A stretch of 43,983 nucleotides of DNA from the IMG/VR virus record IMGVR_UViG_3300031269_000026, positions 1-43,983 of that record; one strand, written 5' to 3'. This stretch comes from a virus. The translations under genes were made by a program, and so were the position numbers. Below are positions 6,787 to 13,627 of the stretch, in pieces; positions within the stretch are counted from its first letter, which is position 1, and each line of letters begins with the position of its first letter. The notes under the pieces are model-generated. The model ran no database searches. It was not told where the DNA came from and saw only the letters and a list, made by a program, of their open reading frames with translations.

Positions 6787-6805
6787 TTCAAACTGAGACA
6801 CTACC
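6787..6805. repeat. Right terminal inverted repeat
   Basis: TTCAAACTGAGACACTACC, perfect inverse complement of the left end. An 8-bp copy of the target site follows at 6806-6813. The 210 bases just inside this end hold the promoter region of the passenger genes and no ORF. Confidence 0.95.
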
Positions 6806-6813
6806 GGCAGGCG
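6806..6813. repeat. 8-bp target site duplication, right copy
   Basis: GGCAGGCG directly after the right inverted repeat, matching 4500-4507. Confidence 0.9.
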
Positions 6814-6962
6814 GCGCAATGGTGCGCATCATCCTGCCGGGTGGAGTCGGCATCACACATGAGTGGGCCGACGAAAAGAAAGCCATGCCGCAGATCAACG
6901 CCGCGCTTTATACGCTGGCCAGTGAGCGAACGTCTGCAAAAGGGGTTGGTACTGATGACTGA
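6814..6962 (+). pseudogene. 3' part of the small phage gene split by the insertion
   Basis: Continues the frame of 4303-4507: after the duplication it reads GAMVRIILPGGVGITHEWAD and ends SAKGVGTDD. An ATG at 6780 inside the element is in frame, so a short fusion product (MKIQTETLPAGG...) is possible, but I see no ribosome-binding site for it. The stop overlaps the start of the next ORF at 6955. No domain is recognised. Confidence 0.8.
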
Positions 6963-7015
6963 CCTACACAAACGGGCCGAGGCGCTGGCAGAACAGCATG
7001 GAGCCGGTCCGCAAA

Positions 7016-7078
7016 GCGCACATGACCCACGCCCCGCTGATTTTCACCGCCTGCGCGCTGCTGCTGATTGCCAGCGCC
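7016..7078 (+). repeat. 63-bp direct repeat, copy 2
   Basis: Identical to 2362-2424. It marks the end of the plus-strand early cassette and lies just before the minus-strand tailspike stop. Confidence 0.9.
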
Positions 7079-7102
7079 ACTCGCCCGACGTGTCACGCCT
7101 GA
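7022..7102 (+). CDS. 26-residue membrane micro-protein (copy 2)
   Basis: It has the same first 19 residues as the micro-protein at 2368 (LIFTACALLLIASA span), then a different tail (TRPTCHA). Its stop overlaps the end of the convergent tailspike gene by 10 nt. It may be a by-product of the duplication rather than a maintained gene. Confidence 0.35.
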   Translation: MTHAPLIFTACALLLIASATRPTCHA

Positions 7103-10100
7103 GGCACCACAGTTATTGTAAAGCCTATTGTTCCGTTGGGGGACGTGACATTTGTTGGCCTGACAATCGTCCCGCCCGTGTGGGGGGTGATTATGACTGA
7201 AAATTGGTGCTTGCTTGAGGCGACAGGCCCTTCAATGTCGAATATGCCCTCGCTGACTGGCGCGGATGGATCAAGCGCATAGTCCGGCGATGCCAGCGGG
7301 CTAGACGACCCGAACCTGTGACCCACCACCACCAGTGCGCCGTTCAGTGGCTCCTCGAACGTGTCACTCAATGTCGGCGTGTAGTTTGCGCCTAGCGTCA
7401 GGGCGCTGTCACCCCGCAACGTGGTGCCCGCTGCCGTTGTAGTGGTGCGGGCGGAAAAGGTGAACGTGAAGGTGTCTGACGCTTCGGTTTCCGTCACTTC
7501 TTTGTAAAAGAAGTGGGCTTTGTAGCTGCCGTTGGACACTTCTGTGTCCCAGCTTGTCCCGTTCCACGTGTTGATCGGTCCCGCCGTCCACCCGGCGGGG
7601 AGCGGCATGTCGGCATCGCTGGCTTGTGCCCCCAGTGCAATTCGCAAATCGCCAGCTTCTGCGGGGCCGAAGGTCACAGTCCGAAAATCTTTGTAGGTAT
7701 GTACAGATTCATCGAAGTCCTGCAGGAGATAGACCCCATCGGGCAGCGCCGTAGTTGCCGCCGATGCCGTGACGACAGTCGCCAGGTTTCCGGCTCGGTC
7801 CTCATGGGTGAAGTAGATGTGGTAGGTCGTCCCGGTATCCAGCCCGGTCGCCTGAGACGTCAATGGTGTGCCTGCTGCCGTGGCTGCTATCTGGCCCGCG
7901 CCGTTCGCCGCTGAACCCGTGTGGTCGTTTCCGGCAGCAATCTGCGCGGTCGTCGGGGCTGTTTCCGATGTGCTGGCAACCCACCAGATCGCCCCCTCTG
8001 CGTCGTCGGTCGTGACGCTGATATCGAGGGCAGCCGCAGACGCTTCCGCAGCCGTCGGCAGTGTCAGGACAGGCGAGGTCGTGTCGGCCACATAGACCGA
8101 TGACCGTGCGCCGACGAATGCCAGCGTTGTAAACGGTACACCATCGACGTCGCGGTGCAGATCGAAGCCGTAGAGCGCCTCCCATTCGGCCAGCTTGGCT
8201 TCCAGATTGCGCGCGCCAAGGCCGATGATCACCGACCCGTCTTTTAGCGAATAATCCCCGTTGTCCGGATCGGTGAACACGTCAGTCGGCAAAACCTCCG
8301 TGTCGAATACGCTGTTCATGTTGGCGCTGTTGGCGGCACCGTTGGTCAGCAGGTTGCCCGAGACGTCGAAAAACGTGGTGTACCCGGCCCCGGTCTGGCC
8401 GTTCAGCCTGCCCGCCAGATTGTTCATCACATGATGCGTGTGTTGACCCTGCGGTGTAGAAGACCCCACGTCGATGTTGCGGCCTTCCAGCGTGTTGTTG
8501 ACCACCCAGTTGTGGCTTGGGTGCACAGGTTCAGCGCCCCCGCCGCCGCCGTTCTGGTCGCGGATCGCATCGCCGCCGGTGCCGCGCGGGAAGGACGACA
8601 TGCCGATGATGGTATTCGTCGATTGCTGCCACGTTGCATAACCGCCGCAATTCTCGACCTTGATGCCCCAATACAGCACTGCGTCCGACCCGACGTAGTT
8701 ATTGAACAGGTTGGCGTGTGCGCCCTGCCCGGAATCGCGGAACCGGCTGTACGCAATCAGCGCATCGTGCTGCGAATAAAGCTGCAAGGGCGATTGTTCG
8801 GCGCGAAGGACGTCGCAGTGCAGCAATCTCAAGCCGTCCGATGCCCTCTCGTCGCTGTAATCCGTCAGACTGATGCCATAGGAGCCCAAAACGTCCGCCA
8901 CGCTGACGTTTTCCAGAGTCAGATTGGAAAGGATTTCACCCTTGATGCCGTTGCCGAAACACGATCTTGCCAGAACATGCCGCACGCTCGCACCGGAAAG
9001 GCGGCCTTCGTCATTTCCCAGCCGACCAATTGTTAACGGCGTGCCGGTAAAGTGTCGCAGTTCAAATCCCTCGAACGATACGTGATCGGAACCATAAATG
9101 CCCACGCCATTGCTGCGGGCCATGACCTCCATGCCGTTTGCAAGATGCGTCTCGTCGTTCGGCCAGACAAAATAGGTCACGGTGCCGTCGCCGTTGTCTG
9201 CCAGCCCCCAGCGTCCCTGCGTCATATTCGGCAGCGCATTCAGCAGACCATAGAGATTGCCGCTGCCGTCCGGCGCCGACGCAGGTGCAATTGTCACCGT
9301 GTCGGATGTAGCACTGACGACAGGCGTGATGCTGGTGAAGTTTGGAAACCTGAAATAGGAGGCCCACATCCGTTCAAGCTGGGCCGGGGTGTATTCACCG
9401 ATCACATCCGCATCGGTGATCGTCTCGATGTCACCCGATCCGTCCAGCCCGAACGCGGTGGCCGAGTGATAATTTCCGGCATCGTTGTAGATTAGCGGGT
9501 TGGGACCGTCCGCCGCCCGGTCATACGCAATAGGCAGGATCGCATCGTCCTCGATGATATGCGCCGTGTATAGGCTTCCATCCGAAGGCGACCCAATCAC
9601 GGTCTTGGCAATCGTCACCTTCCAGATCGGCGAGTCCGCCACACCCAGCGTGGACCCCAGCACCGCCGCATCCGCCGCCGTGCATTGTGCCCAGCCAGTC
9701 AGCGCCGCGCCCCCGGTGATGATCGGGCGCTCCGTCCCGTAGCCTGCCAGCACGTTCTTGTCCCCTGATGTGCCGTCCCATGCCGTGATCGAGACATCTT
9801 CGCGGTACGTTCCAGCCCTCACGCGAATGGTCCGCTGCCCGCCTGCCGCCTTGGCCGCATTGACCGCGTACTGGATCGTTGCGAACGGCGCGGCGAATGT
9901 GCCCGCGTCGCCATCGTCACCGTCAGGCGCGACGAAGTAATCCCCATCCACGCCGAGATTGATCGACTCCGACCAGCCGTAGGACAGCAAGCCCCCGCCC
10001 CGCCGCAGACCAAATCCAAGATTGATCGACTCCAACCGGCCGTAGGACAGCGACGACAGCAAGCCCCCGCCCCGCCGCCCGCCAAGGCGCATACCAAATC

Positions 10101-10113
10101 CAAGATTCATCAT
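7093..10113 (-). CDS. Tailspike with right-handed beta-helix and C-terminal beta-sandwich domains
   Basis: About 1006 residues from the ATG at 10113, chosen because GAGGA precedes it and the upstream gene stops at 10124. The N-terminus is a Gly-rich duplicated segment (LGFGLRRGGGLLSYG), probably the virion-binding part. From about residue 55 a pectate-lyase-type start (YFVAPDGDDGDAGTFAAPFA, TIQYAVNAAKAAGG) leads into a long beta-helix, the fold used to bind or cut host polysaccharide. Near residues 670-780 a fibronectin-III-like stretch (TGLDTGTTYHIYFTHEDRAGN) follows, then a Thr-rich beta domain to the end. The active-site residues cannot be assigned from sequence alone. It is the last gene of the lysis-tailspike block. 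Confidence 0.8.
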   Translation of the reverse strand: MMNLGFGMRLGGRRGGGLLSSLSYGRLESINLGFGLRRGGGLLSYGWSESINLGVDGDYFVAPDGDDGDAGTFAAPFATIQYAVNAAKAAGGQRTIRVRAGTYREDVSITAWDGTSGDKNVLAGYGTERPIITGGAALTGWAQCTAADAAVLGSTLGVADSPIWKVTIAKTVIGSPSDGSLYTAHIIEDDAILPIAYDRAADGPNPLIYNDAGNYHSATAFGLDGSGDIETITDADVIGEYTPAQLERMWASYFRFPNFTSITPVVSATSDTVTIAPASAPDGSGNLYGLLNALPNMTQGRWGLADNGDGTVTYFVWPNDETHLANGMEVMARSNGVGIYGSDHVSFEGFELRHFTGTPLTIGRLGNDEGRLSGASVRHVLARSCFGNGIKGEILSNLTLENVSVADVLGSYGISLTDYSDERASDGLRLLHCDVLRAEQSPLQLYSQHDALIAYSRFRDSGQGAHANLFNNYVGSDAVLYWGIKVENCGGYATWQQSTNTIIGMSSFPRGTGGDAIRDQNGGGGGAEPVHPSHNWVVNNTLEGRNIDVGSSTPQGQHTHHVMNNLAGRLNGQTGAGYTTFFDVSGNLLTNGAANSANMNSVFDTEVLPTDVFTDPDNGDYSLKDGSVIIGLGARNLEAKLAEWEALYGFDLHRDVDGVPFTTLAFVGARSSVYVADTTSPVLTLPTAAEASAAALDISVTTDDAEGAIWWVASTSETAPTTAQIAAGNDHTGSAANGAGQIAATAAGTPLTSQATGLDTGTTYHIYFTHEDRAGNLATVVTASAATTALPDGVYLLQDFDESVHTYKDFRTVTFGPAEAGDLRIALGAQASDADMPLPAGWTAGPINTWNGTSWDTEVSNGSYKAHFFYKEVTETEASDTFTFTFSARTTTTAAGTTLRGDSALTLGANYTPTLSDTFEEPLNGALVVVGHRFGSSSPLASPDYALDPSAPVSEGIFDIEGPVASSKHQFSVIITPHTGGTIVRPTNVTSPNGTIGFTITVVPQA
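9955..10103 (-). repeat. Internal duplication in the tailspike N-terminus
   Basis: Two imperfect direct copies of about 65-75 bp encode INLGFGxRxGG..GGGLLSxxSYG. The second has an extra SSL insertion. A third INLG start follows. This lengthens the Gly-rich leader before the beta-helix. Confidence 0.7.
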
Positions 10114-10123
10114 ATCGCCGTCC

Positions 10124-10324
10124 TCATGCGTCGCGCCCTCGCAGGCATTTGAAAGCCGCCTGCGATGTTCCGCGCGGCACGTCTGCATTTTCGTTCAGCC
10201 ATTCGACCATGGCCTTTCCGGTTTTGTAGCAATCGCCCTGGTCGGTGAAATGGCGCTGGTACGCCGCGCACTGCGCATCGCCAACAATGGTAAGGCACAG
10301 CTTGACGGTCAGGAGCCACATCAT
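10124..10324 (-). CDS. Small secreted cysteine-containing protein
   Basis: A 66-residue protein with an N-terminal signal-like segment (MMWLLTVKLCLTIVGDAQC) followed by a polar domain with further cysteines (GDCYKTG, FKCLRG), which suggests a periplasmic, disulfide-bonded product. Its start overlaps the o-spanin stop by 4 nt, so it belongs to the lysis cassette. I recognise no family; a role at the envelope during lysis or superinfection control is possible. Confidence 0.6.
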   Translation of the reverse strand: MMWLLTVKLCLTIVGDAQCAAYQRHFTDQGDCYKTGKAMVEWLNENADVPRGTSQAAFKCLRGRDA

Positions 10325-10521
10325 CTACAGCCTGCCTCGAACCCGAGGACAACCCGCGTTCCTGCCTCGCCCACAGTCTCAGGCGTATCCGTTACATTGG
10401 CCACCAGCGCGCCGCGCAGATCCGCGACCGGCCCATCCAGACCACGGCATAGGCCGGTTTCAGTCACAGGCGCCGTGCAGCCTGTCAGCCCAATTGCAAC
10501 CGGCATAAGCATCCAACGCAT
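10321..10521 (-). CDS. Outer-membrane spanin (Rz1-like lipoprotein)
   Basis: A 66-residue predicted lipoprotein beginning MRWMLMPVAIGLTGC; the LTGC lipobox would be cleaved before Cys15 and the Cys lipidated. The mature part is short and ends in GFEAGCR. Spanin lipoproteins link to an inner-membrane partner and fuse the membranes at the end of lysis. The gene starts inside the 3' end of the i-spanin-like gene in another frame, the usual Rz/Rz1 arrangement, which strengthens the call. The mature sequence is not Pro-rich as in lambda Rz1. Confidence 0.7.
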   Translation of the reverse strand: MRWMLMPVAIGLTGCTAPVTETGLCRGLDGPVADLRGALVANVTDTPETVGEAGTRVVLGFEAGCR

Positions 10522-10678
10522 CCTGTATCCTTTCAATCGTGTCAGCCGTGTCCTGAGCGGCTTCCTGCGCTGCGTCCTTGGCTTCCCATGCCATGCCCAG
10601 CCACACCAGCGCCACGGCCACCACACCGGCCCCTAGCGTCAGCCATACGCCGCGCGGGATGATGCCGAGCAGGGTCAT
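10460..10678 (-). CDS. Inner-membrane spanin (Rz-like)
   Basis: A 72-residue protein with one N-terminal membrane span (VWLTLGAGVVAVALVWLG) followed by a helical, probably coiled-coil segment rich in Ala, Asp, Glu and Gln (KDAAQEAAQDTADTIERIQD) that would lie in the periplasm. This is the topology of an i-spanin, though shorter than lambda Rz. The start overlaps the methyltransferase stop (ATGA), and the o-spanin gene begins within its last 62 bases. Confidence 0.65.
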   Translation of the reverse strand: MTLLGIIPRGVWLTLGAGVVAVALVWLGMAWEAKDAAQEAAQDTADTIERIQDALDAYAGCNWADRLHGACD

Positions 10679-11457
10679 AGGTCCATCGCCTCTTGCGTTG
10701 CGGGATTTTGCTGCTCGACAAAGAGATCCGGCTGGCGGTACGCTTCCTCCACCCGTTTGCACGCTATGTCGAAATAGTCCGAGTCCAGTTCAATCCCAAT
10801 GCCGCGACGGCCCAGCTTGGCGCAGGCGACGAGAGTGGTGCCGCTGCCCATGAAAGGATCTAGGATGGTGTCGGCATTATCAGGTAGGTGGCCTATGCAC
10901 CATTTAATTACGCCAAGAGGTTTTTGCGTTGGATGTTGGCGAATGTCGTCACCCTTGCGGATCATTCCATTCCAGCGCCAATAAATGCGCCGCACCGCCT
11001 TGTCTAAGTTTGTCCACGCAAGTTCACAGTCGGCAAAATCATTACCGCCATTTTGCTTGTCCCAAACCAACCAGCACGAGGTGGGCGGGAGGTGATAGTA
11101 ATTTCCGCCAAAAACAATTGAACTTTGCGCCATTGAAATCGCTATGTTGACGTGCGCATCTAAGGTTTTAGTGTCCCATTCCTTGTGTGCATATTTGTCA
11201 GCTACAGCCAGCTTGCCGCGACTTGCTGACTTAGCTCCACTTTCACCAATCCCATACGGTGGGTCAGTCACAACCGCATCTACCTTCCCCAACCCCGGCA
11301 TAACCTCCAAGCAATCACCCAGCAGCAATTCACACCGGCCAATCACGCGCGCGCGCTTCACGCCCGGCACATTCGCCACAAGCCACTTTTCACGCTCACA
11401 CGCGATGGCCAGCGTGTAGCAGCCCTTTGCATCAGCTTCCCAGATGTAGTCTTTCAT
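10675..11457 (-). CDS. DNA adenine/cytosine-N4 methyltransferase
   Basis: A 260-residue DNA methyltransferase that uses S-adenosylmethionine. The catalytic DPPYGIGES motif is at about residue 65, a target-side HPTQKP motif at 175-180, and the SAM-binding DPFMGSGTT motif at about 200. The catalytic motif before the SAM motif is the beta-type order seen in N6-adenine and N4-cytosine enzymes. The start at 11457 overlaps the stop of the holin-like gene (ATGA). An orphan phage methylase with no partner nuclease most likely marks phage DNA against host restriction. The target sequence cannot be read from the protein. Confidence 0.9.
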   Translation of the reverse strand: MKDYIWEADAKGCYTLAIACEREKWLVANVPGVKRARVIGRCELLLGDCLEVMPGLGKVDAVVTDPPYGIGESGAKSASRGKLAVADKYAHKEWDTKTLDAHVNIAISMAQSSIVFGGNYYHLPPTSCWLVWDKQNGGNDFADCELAWTNLDKAVRRIYWRWNGMIRKGDDIRQHPTQKPLGVIKWCIGHLPDNADTILDPFMGSGTTLVACAKLGRRGIGIELDSDYFDIACKRVEEAYRQPDLFVEQQNPATQEAMDL

Positions 11458-11651
11458 TCCTGCGCCCTCATACGCCCGACAAACCCCGCCACCGCCAAAG
11501 CCGCAATGATCCAAGGCCGGTATTCATGCGGCACCATAGCTTTCAGATCGTCAGGCAATTCCGCCCACACCAGCGGCAACAGCGCCAGGGCGGCAAAAGC
11601 CTGCGTGGAATGCCAGCGTAAAGCGTCGCGGGCGTCTGATACGAGTTTCAT
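11454..11651 (-). CDS. Holin-like small membrane protein
   Basis: A 65-residue protein with a short charged N-terminus (MKLVSDARDALRWHS) and two hydrophobic segments (FAALALLPLVW and WIIAALAVAGFVG) separated by a polar turn, ending RMRAQE. This matches small two-span holin-like proteins of alphaproteobacterial phages (DUF7940-like layout). A holin forms inner-membrane holes that release the endolysin. The endolysin, spanins and this gene are within 2.3 kb, which supports the role. The call is by topology and pattern. Confidence 0.6.
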   Translation of the reverse strand: MKLVSDARDALRWHSTQAFAALALLPLVWAELPDDLKAMVPHEYRPWIIAALAVAGFVGRMRAQE

Positions 11652-11699
11652 TGCGTTTCCTTTCTGGTGTTAAGGGGCGACCGGATCAGCCCCGCCGGT

Positions 11700-12104
11700 T
11701 TACGCCTTGGTCTGGCCCTCGACGCCCCTTCGCATCCGGTCCAGTGTTCTCTGCTGCAACCAGTGCAGTGCTTCCTCGCATTTTGTCAGCGCCAGCGCAT
11801 TTTCCCGCGATGAAAAAGGCCCAGCTTGAAAAGAACGCAGCCGGTCAATGACAATGGCCAGCAATGCCTCTTGCGTAACGCCGTTCACGCCGACTTCATT
11901 GATCGGGCCGTTTTGGAATAAGACGGTTGCGTGTTCTGCCGGAGACCCATGCCGTTTTGTGAACGGGTCGCTTGGGTTGCTTTCGGTGTTGAATCCAGAA
12001 ATCATGTATAGATGGTTTGCCCCGCCGCTTCCGGGTGCATCAACGACATTGATGTCCAGCGTATCGTTTGCCGGGTTAATCTTGTGGTGTTCGATGGCTC
12101 TCAT
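11700..12104 (-). CDS. Acb2/Tad1-hook-domain protein (candidate cyclic-nucleotide sponge)
   Basis: A 134-residue protein. The C-terminal helical hairpin (about residues 90-125) reads AGPFSSRENALALTKCEEAL and then HWLQQRTLDRM, the pattern of the hook domain shared by Acb2 and Tad1. It has the SRE..LA.TK.EEA.HW core. The N-terminal 80 residues form a beta-rich part (INVVDAPGSGGANHLYMISG and VLFQNGPINEVGVNGVTQEA). Acb2 sequesters cyclic di- and trinucleotides from CBASS, and Tad1 sequesters the gcADPR signal of Thoeris. The ligand here is unknown. Its place beside lysis genes differs from the usual early expression, so a structural role cannot be excluded. Confidence 0.75.
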   Translation of the reverse strand: MRAIEHHKINPANDTLDINVVDAPGSGGANHLYMISGFNTESNPSDPFTKRHGSPAEHATVLFQNGPINEVGVNGVTQEALLAIVIDRLRSFQAGPFSSRENALALTKCEEALHWLQQRTLDRMRRGVEGQTKA

Positions 12105-12171
12105 GTTGAGACTTCCTTTCTGACGTCGCGGTTGACGCTCCGCGCGGGCGATAAGGCTTTGCGCCTAAATT

Positions 12172-12795
12172 CTATTTCCCCAACCACCCCAACAACACCA
12201 CCCACCACGGGCGCGGTCGTTCTGCCGGATCTGGCGCGACGTGATCCACCGGCGCAGGCGGGATGCTGTAATCAGGTGGGTGCGGGTGCTTGGCGTCGGC
12301 GATTGCATCCGTGCGCACATCAGTAACGCGCCTGGTCCATCCCCTGCCAAAATCCGGCCATGTCTTGAGCCTGCGCAGGAAGTTCATTCGATCCCGGCAA
12401 AGTTTCTCGATCACGCGCACGGCGTTCAACCTGCCCACTGCCGCCAACGTCACCGGCCCGATGCGTCCATCTTGCGCTACGCCGACCACCGCTTGCAGGT
12501 ACTTGGCTGCGCGCGACGGCCCGCTGTTTACGGCAAAGTCTGCGACGGCATAGTCAACGCCGACCGGCAGTAGATCGGCCTGCACCGCGTCCCAGTATTC
12601 CGCCTTATATACGGCCACCGCCTGCGCGTCCGTCATAGATTTCAGATCGGCCACGGTTCCGCCGCGCTTGATATAGCGCCGGAATGTCGCCAGCGTGATG
12701 CCCCTGTTTGTCGCGCCGCCCGGGTCGCGGGGGTGATTTACGAACCCGCCTTCGTGTTTCAGAACGCGGGGGATGCAGATGCTTGCACGGTCCAT
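12172..12795 (-). CDS. Endolysin, GH108-type muramidase with C-terminal hydrophobic end
   Basis: A 207-residue peptidoglycan hydrolase. The N-terminal LKHEGGFVNHPRDPGGATNR motif is the GH108 signature; Glu15 is the expected catalytic acid. The second domain (ADFAVNSGPSRAAKYLQAVV through DGRIGPVT) matches the family's peptidoglycan-binding part. The C-terminus has a Pro-rich linker and ends WWVVLLGWLGK, which could associate with the membrane. No signal peptide is present, so release depends on the holin-like protein. A GAAAGGGA site precedes the start at 12795. Confidence 0.85.
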   Translation of the reverse strand: MDRASICIPRVLKHEGGFVNHPRDPGGATNRGITLATFRRYIKRGGTVADLKSMTDAQAVAVYKAEYWDAVQADLLPVGVDYAVADFAVNSGPSRAAKYLQAVVGVAQDGRIGPVTLAAVGRLNAVRVIEKLCRDRMNFLRRLKTWPDFGRGWTRRVTDVRTDAIADAKHPHPPDYSIPPAPVDHVAPDPAERPRPWWVVLLGWLGK

Positions 12796-12980
12796 TTTCG
12801 GTCCCTTTCGCTGGGGTCTGTATCAGGATACCACATCTCCGCGCATTTGCACGGCGATGTTGCGAGGCGGCGCAGGGTGCGGTATGATTTGGGGGGGCGC
12901 GGCTTGTCAGTCGGCGGATACCGTCGCAGTAGTGGATTGGGCTATTCCCGGTCGCCCGCGCTCAACACAGGAGGAAAGTG
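12796..12980. promoter_or_regulatory. Divergent intergenic region
   Basis: The 185 bases between the minus-strand endolysin and the plus-strand gene at 12981 contain no ORF of note. They hold a run of seven G (12893-12899) and an AGGAGG site serving 12981. Any promoters for the two directions should lie here, but I find no convincing pair of boxes. Confidence 0.3.
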
Positions 12981-13169
12981 ATGACCCCGTTTGAAAGCTC
13001 CGCACAAAACTACCTTTGGCGTTTTTTCGGAGGATGTCTGTTGTTCTTCATCGCCAATTACATCGGCGTCGATCCAACCAAAGCCGCTGTTTTGTTTCTG
13101 GCGGGCGTGGCGTTTGAATGTACCGCACGGCACATCACGGCGCGGCGCGTTTTGCAAAAGGGACGATGA
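12981..13169 (+). CDS. Small membrane protein on the opposite strand
   Basis: A 62-residue protein starting at the ATG at 12981, about 5 bases after AGGAGGAAAG. Two hydrophobic segments (WRFFGGCLLFFIANYIGV and AAVLFLAGVAFECTA) predict a two-span inner-membrane protein with a basic C-terminus. It is one of the few plus-strand genes in the late region, so it may be expressed at a different time, for example from the prophage. No family is recognised. Confidence 0.55.
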   Translation: MTPFESSAQNYLWRFFGGCLLFFIANYIGVDPTKAAVLFLAGVAFECTARHITARRVLQKGR

Positions 13170-13438
13170 TTGTGTCAGTCACACCAGACGACCACGCAGC
13201 CCGTCTTAGGCTCATTAAAAACTGCCTTGGAATGCTTTGCCACCCAGACGCCCCCCTTGTATTTGGCCCGCGCGGCAGGCCACACGATAAACGTATGCAC
13301 TGCCGCAATGTCGTCAGAGTAATTGCGCCCATAACGCCTTTGACGTGGCGCGACTTGCTTGCCTATGCACGGGCCGGGGTCCGCGATATACAGGTCACCG
13401 ACCGCAGCGGATCCCACAAGTTCACGCGGAAAGTTTAG
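13166..13438 (+). CDS. Hypothetical protein, competing with a minus-strand ORF
   Basis: A 90-residue ORF whose ATG overlaps the preceding stop (ATGA). It reads MIVSVTPDDHAARLRLIKNC and ends SHKFTRKV, and its stop overlaps the stop of the minus-strand gene at 13435 by 3 nt, a neat convergent ending. A GTG-start ORF covers the same bases on the minus strand. Third-position GC is similar in the two, so composition does not decide. Confidence 0.45.
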   Translation: MIVSVTPDDHAARLRLIKNCLGMLCHPDAPLVFGPRGRPHDKRMHCRNVVRVIAPITPLTWRDLLAYARAGVRDIQVTDRSGSHKFTRKV

Positions 13439-13447
13439 CCGAAACAC
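13175..13447 (-). CDS. Alternative hypothetical protein antisense to 13166-13438
   Basis: A 90-residue ORF starting at a GTG that overlaps the stop of the upstream minus-strand gene by 13 nt. It contains YGRNYSDDIAAVHTFIVWPA and ends GCVVVWCD. Continuity with the minus-strand operon favours it; the long gap after it up to the endolysin disfavours it. At most one of the two antisense ORFs is likely to be real. Confidence 0.35.
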   Translation of the reverse strand: MFRLNFPRELVGSAAVGDLYIADPGPCIGKQVAPRQRRYGRNYSDDIAAVHTFIVWPAARAKYKGGVWVAKHSKAVFNEPKTGCVVVWCD

Positions 13448-13617
13448 CGCCAGAATGACGCCTCAGTGTGCCGCGCCTCGTGCCAGCATATCCGATCCAG
13501 CAGCCACACGATACGCCACCGCATGAGCCATGCCAAAGCGCACAAACTGGCCTGCAATGTGCCATTTGTCATCACGTACACCGCCGCGTGTGATGTGTGC
13601 TCTATGATCACGCGCAT
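13435..13617 (-). CDS. Small His/Trp-rich protein
   Basis: A 60-residue protein reading MRVIIEHTSHAAVYVMTNGT, then LCALAWLMRWRIVWLLDRI and EARHTEASFW. The centre could be a single membrane span or an amphipathic helix. I chose the ATG at 13617 because the upstream ATG at 13656 would overlap the preceding gene. No family is recognised. Confidence 0.45.
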   Translation of the reverse strand: MRVIIEHTSHAAVYVMTNGTLQASLCALAWLMRWRIVWLLDRICWHEARHTEASFWRCFG

Positions 13618-13627
13618 GGCCGACCTA

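Larger units (their letters stand above)
4508..6805 (-). mobile_element. Complete IS1-like element with two passenger genes
   Basis: A 2298-bp element bounded by perfect 19-bp inverted repeats (4508-4526 and 6787-6805, starting GGTAGTGTCTCAG) and flanked by an 8-bp direct repeat. It carries an IS1-type DDE transposase at its left end, transcribed toward that end, and two upstream genes on the same strand. Ends that begin GGT and an 8-9 bp duplication fit the IS1 family, but classical IS1 is under 1 kb, so this is an enlarged, passenger-carrying form. The phage gene it hit can be rebuilt without a scar, which suggests a recent insertion. Confidence 0.9.
6955..7200 (+). pseudogene. Truncated early gene fused to a duplicated segment
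   Basis: The start overlaps the preceding stop and the first 20 codons (MTDLHKRAEALAEQHGAGPQ) look native. From 7016 onward the DNA is the 63-bp duplicate of 2362-2424 read in a different frame from its genes, and the remaining codons have a shadow-like composition. It then runs about 108 bases into the convergent tailspike gene. I read it as the stump of an early gene cut by a recombination joint at about 7015. Confidence 0.55.

Noticed and set aside
12893-12899. Run of seven G as a possible quadruplex or phase-variation tract
   Set aside because: It is a single short run in an intergenic region with no partner runs and no gene start that it would switch.
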